Assembly (NCBI GenBank): GCA_020746105.1
Contig: CM036619.1
Span: forward strand, 56,469,135 to 56,533,134
Length of the DNA: 64,000 nt
Source of the DNA: Trogon surrucura
Taxonomy: Eukaryota; Chordata; Aves; Trogoniformes; Trogonidae
Direction: 5' to 3'
Made by a program: the position numbers and the translations under genes. Positions 25,263 through 51,707 of this stretch are shown piece after piece. Numbering within the stretch: the stretch's first letter is position 1; every line of letters begins with the position of its first letter. The notes beneath the pieces were generated by a model that searched no databases, was not told the origin of the DNA, and saw only the letters and a list, made by a program, of their open reading frames with translations.

Positions 25263-26898
25263 AATAAAAACATAACGAAACTCAACAAACATGAAAAAAA
25301 TGTTAAAAAATGACTGTGCCTCATGTTAATGCTGTTTTCTTTTAAAGAGGCTTTCTGCTTTTGCATAAAAAATTATAGTCTGGTTTATATGATGTATCAG
25401 TTCCTGCTTAGCCAGTATGTATAATTATTTCTCTGAATGAAATTTATAAAATACTGTTTATCCATGATTGTTTGCCTAGCTTAGCAAAGGGTTGACTGCT
25501 TTATTCTTAGCTGTAATCTGTGTGTGAGCACAGGAGGAGCAGGAATACCAGAGGTGACTCCACCAGAGGCTAGTGCAGAAGCCACAGCTATTATATCTGA
25601 ATATACTCTTGTCGTAACAAAAATTCTCCTGGAAATAGATTTAATATGGCATTTGCATGTAATCTTCAACATGTTTTAGTTACCTTTTTTTGAGGCCATG
25701 ACTACACAGCCACCTTCATCACCTTCAGCCTGCAGTGCAGGGCACCTTCCTCCAACTCTCAGCCTTCCTTGTGCTTGCCCTGACGCTTGTATGTCTGTGT
25801 AGGGAGCCAGGATGTGGAACTGATGTAGCTTTAAAAAAAATTACATCTTTTGTTCTTCTCTTTACCTTGCAATAGATCAGTTTTCTTTCAGCATCTCAGA
25901 TTTAAGTTGGATTAAAGTTAGCGTAACAGTGACTTCACTTGTCATCCGGGTTTGTCATCTAAGGTTTGCTCTATTTCTGTTTTCTTTTCATCCACTGAAA
26001 GAAGGGCTCGTATCTGAGGGTGACAATTTAAACGCAAAGGGCCAAATTCAGCAAAATGGACTCCAGAAGTATGATGTTCCCGTACAGCACATCTGTTTTG
26101 TGGAATTTCTGAAATTTATCTGTGCTAGGAAGAGATTTTTGCTTACAAGTTCCATTGCTGGGTATTTAGGTATTGGCTTCCTTCAGCAATTTTATATTAG
26201 CTTTTATCTGGCCGTAACTCTCAAACAGTGTACCAGCATCTGGGTGCAGATGACCTGATGTAGCCTCTTCAAATGTGAAGTTCTTATTGTATGCCATAAA
26301 TACGTAATCATTCTTTTTCTACCTTCTTTAATTTGCATTAACATAATTAGAAAATGGATTTGCTTTTACTTCCCCGTCACCCCCTTATTGCAACAGGCTA
26401 GGCAAGTTCTTATTTGCATCTATAAAATATGCTTGGGAAAGATGAAAATGATCTTTGCCTTAAGTGCGTTACTCACGAACACTGAGCTTCCAGACAAATC
26501 TATTTTATGTCAAAAATGTAAAGTCAGCTGTTTTATAGTAAATATTACCAATCAGTATGCAAGCTGCCTACGAATTTGCTAAGAATTATTTCAAATATTA
26601 AAATATGCTGATACTTAATATCTTAGGGTCTGTATATTATAAGGTAGAAATAGGTGAAATAGCAGGTCTTTCATTATGTCCATGCGGCTTAGGAGTTAAT
26701 GGACATATTCTGTAAACACTGAGTGTAGGACCAGATGTTATATTACTGTGCCTTGACGTAAGTTGAAACGTTAATTGTAGAAGGTATTGCAGTTTGCCTT
26801 TGCAGGATAGAGCTCTGAACAAGGTCTTCTGAAAACCACTGCTTTAAATTGGGGGGGGGTGTTCTTTTTTTTGTGTGTTTTCCCCTGCTGCAGGTGTG

Positions 26899-26910
26899 AT
26901 GGACAGGTAG
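26899..26910 (+). other. minimal upstream ORF in RALBP1 leader
   Basis: ATG-GAC-AGG-TAG lies five bases into exon 2 and 34 bases before the main start. It is certain to be in the mature leader if the exon 2 acceptor is used as called. Its effect on translation is unknown. Confidence 0.5.
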
Positions 26911-26943
26911 CAGAAGATTTCACTTTCATATCAGGGAATCAGA

Positions 26944-42331
<15,388 letters not shown>

Positions 42332-42902
42332 TCCAGCTCCTTGGGTATGCGTAAAATCAACTGAACTGTGCAAATTACTGTAATTTGAGTCAAACTGCAC
42401 AAATTATTGCTGGCTGTGTACATTCTGTAAAGAAACTTTTCTTTTAAGCCCTGGAGACTTTTGTCTCTAATACTTGTGGCTTCTACTCATCAGACTCAGG
42501 TGAGTTGGGAGAGGCCAGAAGAGTTTTCCAGTTAGTATCAGATTATTTCCAGACTGGTTTCCTTCAGGTGATTTAAAATAATTCAGTAACAGTTTTATTT
42601 TAAAACCAAAATCATTATTTACATTCACTGGAGCAGAATTGGAAGGTCTCATTTTCAGTAAATAAACAAAAACCCACCCACACTTACTAATTATTTGCCT
42701 TGTGAATCTATCCATCCTCATTCACCATTATTTCTGCTTATTAATCTAGTCACTTCTTGCTTGTGCCTTTGATACCTTTCTGATGCAGATTATATACAAG
42801 GGAGCTTTAAATTTATTCTGGGTTGGCTGAAACTTTGGGAGACGTGGGTATCGTGTTTACCTAACATGCCCTTAAGCTTCATTTTTGTTCTGAGATGTAC
42901 TG

Positions 42903-42908
42903 AATAAA
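42903..42908 (+). terminator. poly(A) signal, proximal candidate for RALBP1
   Basis: Canonical AATAAA about 570 bp after the RALBP1 stop codon. Confidence 0.45.
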
Positions 42909-43867
42909 TGTAAAAAACGGAGATATATTATTTATGTCCCTGTATGATGGAAATGTTCATCAAGAGCCGTTCATGTCTTTCAGCAATGTAGGTAACCCAT
43001 TGACTCATTTATAAACCACTCTCATCATCCCTCTTTAAGACAGGCCATAGAGCTGAGCTTTTTCTTCATCCACGGTAGCTGTTCGGCCCCTCAAAGCCAC
43101 CAACGGCTGTTTTAGGCAGGGACAGGGATGGGTTATGTCACTTAGGAGAGATCTGCCTGACCAAGCAATACAGCACTTCCCCCCACACAAATGCAAGTTG
43201 CTCGTGCTTTCCAACCAGAAGCCTGAAGAACAATGCCAAGGGGAGGCACTGGGGGTTCAGCAATAGCCTCGTTTTTGTTGATATTAAAAAAAAAGCAAAA
43301 AAAACCCAACAACAACCACCCCCTGGGACTTGCTTTTGGTTTGGCTGGTTGCGTGCTTCTGCCTGTCCAAAGCCTCGAGCCGCGCTGGCGTTTCAGGGCC
43401 ACATAATGTTTCAGATCCACTCATGAGACTCACCCATCAGTTCATACGTAGACAGCAAAGGCCACAGAGTGCATATAGGCGATCTTATTTTTTAACCTGG
43501 ATATTTATTTTCAGCACCTGTTGGATGGGGTTGTATTCTTTATCGATTGCACTGTTGTGAATCATTGGCCATGATTTGATTTTGTACAAATAATGCTTTG
43601 ATATGTTATAGAAAACAGCATAGTATTTTTTTAAAATTTGGAAAAAAAGTTTATAAACACAGAAAATGGGGTCAAATGACAAATGTAAACTAAAGCATTC
43701 TCCCTTGCCTTCGTTACATACATTTTATATTTGCTGGCAATATTTAAACTTTTCTGTTTAATTCACACTAATTCCTATTGAATTGTCATGGATTTTTCTA
43801 ATGTTCTTCAGACAAATCTCTTAATATTGGTTAACTTTTATTTTGTTAGGATTGTATTTATCAAGCA

Positions 43868-43873
43868 AATAAA
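43868..43873 (+). terminator. poly(A) signal, distal candidate for RALBP1
   Basis: Canonical AATAAA about 1.54 kb after the RALBP1 stop. It falls just before the base composition of the plus strand changes from T-rich to A-rich, which suits the end of the transcription unit. Confidence 0.5.
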
Positions 43874-43890
43874 TTCAACAGCCATTTGAA

Positions 43891-46800
43891 AGTTGCTTCT
43901 AATTTATCTACTTCATAATGCAAATGATAGTTGTTATTCTTGGGTAGATGCCTGCAGTTAAGTTCACATGAAAAATTAATTCAGGCTTTAATAGCTCCCT
44001 TCTAAAAGAACGCTGGCTGCACTTGAGTGGCATAGAAAGTTTCCGTAACTCAGCTGAAAATCAAGTTTAATTTGATCAAATTCAAGATTTTAAGACTTTG
44101 CTTCTGTATAACTACTAGAGAGTTCACCTGTGAAGGTAAAAAACCATCCTATTTATTCACATCATTACTTTTAACAGACGAACACTGTTCTTTCTCCTGC
44201 AACCGTAGGACACGCCTGAAGTGTGTTGCCACTGAAGTCTTAAACAAAGATGGAAGCGTTGCTCCTGCAGTAATACAGCAGCTGCAACCAGAAATTTACT
44301 TTCAAAACACCCGAAAGACAGTTCTTTGAAATTGTCTCTCAAATGATACATCCAATGGTAAACACGGTTAATTTTAACCACAAGAGTTTTCTGACAAGTG
44401 CAAGTCAATGGTGACCAAACCAAACATGCACCAAGGACCCAGGGCAGGTGCCTCAAGCAGCCACAGCCTCTGAGCTGTGGATAAAACCACCCCCTTGCCA
44501 GAGCAGCAGAGGAGGTCGAGCCTCAGCCCCTCTCCCGGGTCAAAACCTCGGCTCCTCCAGCCCCCAAAACCTCCCTGACTGGTTTGGCTGCCCCAGGTCC
44601 AGCAGCAGGGCTTCCAGTGGAAGCAGCCACACTGACAGCAGTGATTTCTTTGAAAGATCACATGCAGCAGTTGCAAACAACTACCTAAAAAGCCAACGCT
44701 AATTTAAAAAAAAAAAACCCACATATAATCTGCCGCTGCTGTTCAGATCGTTTTATAAGTGCCTTGAAATCTGGGAGCTGCAGCACTCAGGCGGTCGGTC
44801 GCCTCCCACAGCACCAACATCCTCCATGTATGTCTTCAATAACCGATTTATGTAAATTAAAGTATCATTTAAATGTACTTAAAATAAGACCTTTTCCAAC
44901 TACATCCAGCGTGTATGTTCTGAGTGCAGCAACAGAACCACCCTTAGACCCTTTGGACAACATACCAGACTGATTTACCATCACTGAAGTGCAGAAACAA
45001 CAGGCCTGCAACGTGAATTCTGGTGTTCTGGACTTCACAAAACTTTTGTGACAGTTTGATGTGGCCCATCTGCTTTCCTCTTGAAAAACTTGTTTCCACC
45101 ACAGAGCATTGCTTCAGAGAAGGGGGGACCAAAGGGACAGAGGACAACTACATACCTTACTTATTTTTATAGGCCTTTTCGAAGCAAGTGTGGAACAGAT
45201 TTTGTCACATCGGTCAGTCACAAGCCCAAAGGAGCAAGAAGCACCATATCAACAAGGCACTGGGATGACACCACCAGCGTGAACGCCTGCTGTTGAACGG
45301 AGTGGAGTTTTTTATTTTATTAAAAAGAATATCAAAGAATGATAAGTACTCAGATCACATCCCTACCACAAGTCTACAAACACCAGCTTGTATCCAACAC
45401 CTTGCAGAATTCCAGCCAGCATTCCAGCTTTCCTGGGCTCTGCATTGTCCATACTTAAGTTTCCCAGACTGGCTCAGCTTCATTCTCATGGAAGCAGAAG
45501 CCACGTGGTCTCATACAATTCTGCGAGGTTTCCTCCGGTACAGGGAGGTTCTTGGTACAGTTGTGTGGCACGGCCCCACAGGAAACCATAAGGGGATTCC
45601 AGAAATTCATCATCCTGATAACAGACCACTGTAAAGGAAGCTTCCACCTCCGTTCACCAATCCCAGTACTAGCATTGGGGGGTTAATTTTTACCTCTGTC
45701 CCATCAGATTAATGAGCTAAGTCTAATTTTTAAAGTCTATGAACCAAATTCAAGAATTTTATACCTGACCATGTAAGACTATTCTCTTTCAATTAAAATA
45801 AAAAATAAAAATTAAAGCATCAGCCTGAATGCCAAAAAATAGGTTTGACCAAGTTTGATCTGTCAAGGCTTTTCATTTTTCAGCACGCACCTCTGACTCA
45901 CCTGCTTCATCTGCAGAGGGAAAAATGCTTCATCCAGGCCAAATATGGCTTATATCAAACAACATAAGTTCTCTGTAGTGTTCTCCAGAACGCACTCGGA
46001 CACCAGAAGCCAGCAGAACCAGAGAACGATTGTCAGTCTGTCCTGTGCCAGGCACAGCCGCAGTAGCACAGCCTCAGGCCAAGGCCCTGGCTGCGCTTCC
46101 ATCCCATCACACACAGATTCCCAGCGTGACTCCCATCAGAACAGAGCTCTGGGGCTCCTGAGGCTCTGGCTCAGTGCTGGCACCTTCACTGCTGCCCTTC
46201 TTGGGCACAATGACTGGTACAAAGTTTTGTCTGAAGCTTTTTGTGCTGCTGTCTACCTTAACACCATGAGCAAGGTCTGCCAAAGGATTATGTCACACAG
46301 CCTATGATTTTAACCAAGGATTATGTCACACAGCCTACGATTTTAACCAAGAGTCGCTGCATCCTAAAACTTCTAAGGTTGTTCCTCAAGTCATTTTGAC
46401 TTGTCAGCTGACTCATCCCTAGATGCCCATGCACAGCCTTCCCCGTCAGGGCTGCTGCATCCTCCAAAGAAGGAACCCACTGAGGCCACTGGAGAGAGAC
46501 CAACCCACTGTGAACCAGGACTCACCAGCAGGGCCCTTCCCAGGAGAGGAACTGTGGCCCTGCCCCTCCTCACCGCTAGCCTAAAGCTCCCCTTCTGCAG
46601 GGGAAAGGAACCAGCATCGCTACAGCTCAACAGCTGACTGCAAGGCAGCACTGTAAGCACTTGGATGTAGCAGATGGGACACTGCATCCAAGGACTTGTG
46701 TACCCAGGAACACCATTTGCCAACAGGAGTTCTGCCTGGGAGCCCCGCTGAGCCCCCGCTGCCGCACCCTCCCTCACACAGAACATCCCCTGGTACCCTG

Positions 46801-49800
46801 AACCACTGCCTGCTTTAGCATGGTGCTCAAGGTAGACAAGGGGCAGGATGCCCTTGCTGACAGTGCTGTTTATAGGAAACAATGTCAGGCACAAGACTCC
46901 AGAAGGTTTAAAAAAAAAAAAAAAAGACAAAACAACCCAAACAAACAAAAAAATCACTCAACAAACCACAGAACCCCTCAGCCAAGAGACCAGCAGAAAC
47001 AACTGTGAAATAAATGAGCAATACAAGAGAAATGGCCCGGCTCCCATTTGAGCTTTGAGCCTTTGTTGTCACCTTACTCAAACCAGGTTTATCTGGGTTC
47101 TTTCTTAGACAAGAAACCTGGATTGACTAAAAAAAAAAAAAAGAAATAATTGAAATTTCTTTTGATGTTCAAACAGTGCACCTCTCCTCCTTGCAGTAGC
47201 CTCATTAAAAAACATGCAGAGAAGTGTGCTCAGTACCTTCACTTTTCAGAGCCACGATTCAAAACAACCTGCAGGTGAAATCCTTTTAAAACATTTCCCA
47301 CACAAACATTACCACACCTCGGCAGAAATAGGTCACGGTATTTCAAGCAGACCATAACCAGAGCTTAAGCATCTCTCTACTTATACTTTAATCAGCTAGA
47401 TGTAATCAAACCTCAAGAGTGACTAAATCCTGAAACAACCTCATTAACCTTGGGCTCTTTGTTTTTCTGATCTAAGTAAGAAGTAAAATTTAAGTAAAAC
47501 TAAAAGGCAGAGTCTGAAAGCACTTGGGAGTGGGGGAGAAGAAGATCACGCACATTTTACATCAGCTTTCCTGTCATAATCTTATTTTTTCAAAGCAGTC
47601 TATCAGTATGTCCTACCCTGCACATAAAGAAAAGATCAGTCACTTTAAATGTGCTTTCCATGTTGTCTGAATGTCAGCACAGACAGGAAGAGGAGCCTTT
47701 CCCATGAGCATCAGGAAAGGGAGAACTGACATGAGAGAACAACTAGAATACAGAACCAACTTTTGTCCATCTGCCTGTCTCAGACTCCTCATCCTACCAA
47801 GACAAATCAGGTCAGGAAATACGAGCACTGCAGGCAAGTTTCCACACCGAAGGACAAGGGAACAAAAGGAGACCCTGCGGAGGGGAAGGAACCCAATCGC
47901 ACAAGCACGTGCCTGAGCCACAGGACAGGCTTTGCCTTTCCCCGCTCTGTGCCCATCCGCCACCAGTTCAAATGAGCCGCCTCTGAACCCCAACCTCTGG
48001 CAGTGCAGAGAGAAGTGTGTAACCACTACAAGTGCGAAACAAGTGACTGCAGGGCTGTGATCCACTGACTGAACACAAAAGCCATCACAGCCACACGTGC
48101 ACCTGCACAGGAGGGCTTCCAAGCCCATACCAACATTTATTTCGGCAGAGCCGAGCTTAGCCTTCTCCTCCGCAGTCCTAATGAACATAGGATCTTGTCC
48201 ACAGGGCCAGAGACTTGCGCATCAGCTACCTGCAACACTCAAACCAGCAAAAACTGAATTCCGAGCATCAGTCACATCTTGGTTAAAAAGAACTCGCCCT
48301 CTAGAGGATTCCAGACCTTCATCAGTTTTATAGGCGTGAAATATGCACAAAAGCGTGGTGAGGAAACAGCCCTACCAAATCCAGCTGCGTCTCTGGGGAA
48401 GAACAAAGACAGAGAACCTACTGTGAAAAACAGCAAGCAGAAGAAAGGCAGATAGCGCTGTAACCAGGACATGGGCAAAAAAAAGGATTCCCCATGAAGA
48501 AGCTCCAAGATGAATGAGCCAAGAGAAAACAATAGAAAACAATGAATACTGCTTGTGAAGGACTGAGCTGGTATCGTACCAAGAAGGTGGAGGTAAAGCT
48601 ATGATGCTGCTGTTGGGAAACTGTGGACCAACAGATGACAATTCAGGAGTCACCTCAGTTTCTGCTCAAGAAATCTTGACCAAAAGATAAACGTATTGAG
48701 ATACAAAGCTCAAATCTTTCTTCAGAGGACACTGCCCCACAGAAAAAACAGCTCCTTTTTTTCACCACTCGGAACAGAGATGCACATTTCCACAAACCTC
48801 ACACCCTTAGGGACAAGCTGAAGCTTGAATTACTGACATCATCAACACTACTGGCATGAGAAAATTCCCTATCGGGGTTAAGCAATAGAGAGCACATCTC
48901 TCAGGCAGGAGATCAAATGCTCTTGGGCAATGCTGAGAACAAAGCAAATCTTTCCTTCTCTTTCACTTCTTGGGAATCACCAAATGAAGCAGAAAAGAGG
49001 CCAACAGATCCATGACACGTCAGGGGAATTCAGGCACTCTGCAAGTGAAAACACTGTCTTCCTTAGAAAAAAGTCAAACTCTCCTTTGAATTCACAGTCC
49101 TGAACCAGTATTAAAGAAAGACAGAAGACAGATGCAACACATCTGGAAGATCTGTCTTATTTTTCCAGCACAGAAACAGAATTAGGTTGGGACATGTTCA
49201 TTCTGGACTCAAAACACCAGGATTTCTTTTAAGACCCAATACCCCTCCGCTGAGTGCTGCACCCCATTCATAGTTAGAAGCTGACCTGAAGCAGGCTCTG
49301 GTCTAAACAAAGAGCCAACCCCATCTACCTCCGAAATCACACACACGAGCCAACGACAATTCCATTGTCATTACACCAAGGCAAAAAAGAGACAAAGGCA
49401 TTTATGTACCCTGAACAAAATGTGGAAATCGACTGGACTACAATTTCTAAGAGGGGAATCACATGGTGTGGGAGAGGACTAGGTACTTTTAGTTGTTCTC
49501 TCTACAGTGGCAGGGAGAGCTCAGAAACCCTCCTGCCTGAAGAGCTCGCTGCTTTCTGACACCCTGCTGCTGCCCAGGCGCAGCGGTGACACACTGCCCA
49601 GCTCTCCAGGGATTTGCCTGTGATTTCTGGACAATTACTGGAGAAAGTAAGGAACAGAACACCTGATGAGAATAACATAAATACTACAGGAACTTTTGAC
49701 CTGGGCATATCAATTGACTTTTTCAAATTTTGAGCCAATTTTGAATAGAAAAAAACAAGACAAGCAAAGGAAAAACAAAACAAAACCCACACCACGATCA

Positions 49801-50669
49801 CCACAAAAAAAAAGACACAGAACCCCCCAAAACAGCTCCTAAACCAAGATAAACCTCACCCCAACCATTAAATAATAACTTAAAAAAATAATCAACCAAC
49901 CACCAAAACACCCTCAAATCCACCAAGCTTCAAAGCAGGCAGAGATGACCGTATCTCAACTACCTCCATGGCAATGCTCTGGAGTACAAGTGCAGGCCTT
50001 CAGCGAGTAAACAGCAACTTTCTGTTTACTAGAGAAGAAAAAGCAGAAGAATCTATTTTCCCAAGGAAACAGGGAAGAGAGACATCTGCCTGAGGCTGAA
50101 CTACCAGGATAGCAGACACCTGACTGATAAATGAAAGTGTTCTGCTAAAATACATCAAAGTTAAGCTGCCAGAGCCATTTCTACCTCCTCAGGAAAATCA
50201 ACTCCACACACTTCAGGTTCAGCAGGCTGGAGGAAAGGAGATTTAAGCAAGTTGTCCCTGGAAGACACGGAAGGAGACACTGTATCAGTCATTTGAAACG
50301 AGAGGAAACTAAAGCAGTCCATGGAAGGTAGACTAAGGGCAGTTTAAACGACCTCACAGCTTCCTGTAAATCTGGACTGAGGTGAGTATTTCCCTGTCAC
50401 CGCAGCAAAGACGCCATTTCACTCTGGAGCGACAAGTTTCCAAGCCCAACAGAGATACTTAAAAGAGTATCTAGCAAAAGTTCAATTATGTGGCCCAAGT
50501 ACGACTGTGCCGCAGTATAATTCATCTCAAAATGCAAAATTCTTCGCAACAATTAAGCAATCCCCTTCCCCCTGCAACAGCTGTCACAAGTGTAAAGAAC
50601 TAGGAAAAAAGGCCACTTAAATTTCAAACTTATTCTTTTAATGTCTTAAAAAGGTCACAAGATTGCTTT
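43891..50669. other. intergenic interval between convergent RALBP1 and PPP4R1
   Basis: No exon with conserved coding character and no CR1 or LTR was recognised in these 6.8 kb. The plus strand is A/C-rich throughout, including A-rich low-complexity tracts around 46907-46990 and 49740-49930, a C-rich stretch at 44440-44600 and a 33-bp tandem duplication. Open frames of up to about 188 codons occur on both strands but lack recognisable protein character. Confidence 0.6.
46285..46350. repeat. 33-bp tandem duplication
   Basis: Two head-to-tail copies of a 33-bp unit starting GGATTATGTCACACAGCC differ by a single T/C. This is a small, recent duplication in the intergenic interval with no apparent function. 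Confidence 0.9.
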
Positions 50670-51543
50670 CAATCTTATTAATAAATTTTATTTGGACAAG
50701 TAAAGAACAACTTGTATCACAACAGCTTTAAACAACATGATTAAAGACTGCAGCACTCCAAGGAGGCTCACAGATATGTACAGTATATGAAGAAAAAAGT
50801 TGCACCTCAGAGCTGATCATGATCAAGTTAAAAATACCTGACTTAAAGTACATGTGCTAATAAATTTCCTTTAGGTCATGACCAGCATGAAAATAATTAG
50901 GACACAGGTACTCAGCAAAGTTTTCTGCTAATGGGTACAGCAATATGCTGCATTTAAGGATTAAAATCAAATTCTAGTTTAGTGTTAGCACTGAGCCCTT
51001 AAGAGAAATCCAAATTTCTACTTTTCCCCATTTACAAACATCAAAGCTATTCCCACTTAAGGGTGTGCCCAGCTGCACACAAATCAAGTCCTCAAATGGT
51101 AAAAACTTTTAGCGCTAATACTGGAGGCCTTACGTCCCGGTATAAATTTGCCTCTCTGGCCATTTCGTCTATCAGTTGCTACAGAAAATACTTGCTAAGT
51201 TAACTCCTCAGGAGAAACAATGCAGGTCTCTGGAAGTCACATCCTTTCTACAATGAAAATGATCTGCCAATTCAAGTTTCATTTGTTCAGGAAGACAGAA
51301 GATTTAAGGCTTCGGTGGCAAATATAATCCTCTGAGCAATGTTTTGCTAAAGTCAAGCTGACACAGGTATGTTTATTTTTTCTTGACTTAAAATCCCTGG
51401 TATCAGGTATAGATAGCATCCACCTGGTAAATCTGGCAAGAAATCTTTCCTTCCAAAGAGGTTGTCCTAGATCAACCATTTTAGAAGCATTTGAGGATAG
51501 TTTGTTTAATCTTTTTTATAATTATAGCAACATTCAGAACTTT
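50670..51543 (-). other. PPP4R1: PPP4R1 3' UTR (minimum extent inferred)
   Basis: Sequence after the stop is AT-rich without coding signal. Minus-strand AATAAA hexamers lie at 51377-51372 and 50692-50687. The second gives a 3' UTR of about 0.87 kb. Longer forms are possible (see findings). Confidence 0.5.
50687..50692 (-). terminator. poly(A) signal candidate for PPP4R1
   Basis: AATAAA on the minus strand about 850 bp after the PPP4R1 stop, in a locally AT-rich stretch. Confidence 0.45.
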
Positions 51544-51707
51544 TTAATACGTTGATGAAGCAGTGCTCATGGCATCATCCGCAATTTTGGTACTGGCAGG
51601 GTGTATGCTTGCAAAATATTTGACATCACTGTCATCATCCATTTGAAGCACCATAATTGTTTGTTCCACAGCTTCTTGATGCGAGTTGGCAGAGTTTAGA
51701 AAATATT
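51544..51707 (-). CDS. PPP4R1: PPP4R1 last coding exon
   Basis: 164 nt including the TAA stop at 51544-51546. Acceptor CTCTTACAG. It encodes YFLNSANSHQEAVEQTIMVL through the conserved C terminus DDAMSTASSTY. Confidence 0.96.

Larger units (their letters stand above)
7572..26893 (+). other. RALBP1: RALBP1 intron 1
   Basis: About 19.3 kb between the proposed leader-exon donor and the coding exon 2 acceptor. No host coding exon is seen in it. Contents listed separately are a tiny CR1 tail near 9.7 kb, a solo LTR at 22.2-23.3 kb, a CR1 3' end at 24.7-25.3 kb and two purine-rich blocks. 8110-9676 and 9738-17700 hold only AT-rich unique sequence with short simple repeats, such as an (AAT)n run at 11174-11191. 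Confidence 0.55.
42332..43890 (+). other. RALBP1: RALBP1 3' UTR (end inferred)
   Basis: The sequence downstream of the stop is AT-rich with no further coding signal. Two AATAAA hexamers lie on the plus strand, at 42903-42908 and 43868-43873, and either could serve as poly(A) signal. The more distal gives a 3' UTR of about 1.55 kb. Confidence 0.6.

Noticed and set aside
46391-46957. 188-codon minus-strand frame in the intergenic interval
   Set aside because: It begins in a poly-A/T tract, has no recognisable domain and no splice or promoter context. A chance frame is more likely, though it could lie within an extended minus-strand transcript.
47640-48188. 182-codon minus-strand frame
   Set aside because: Cys-rich, irregular composition, no family resemblance and overlapping open frames on the other strand.
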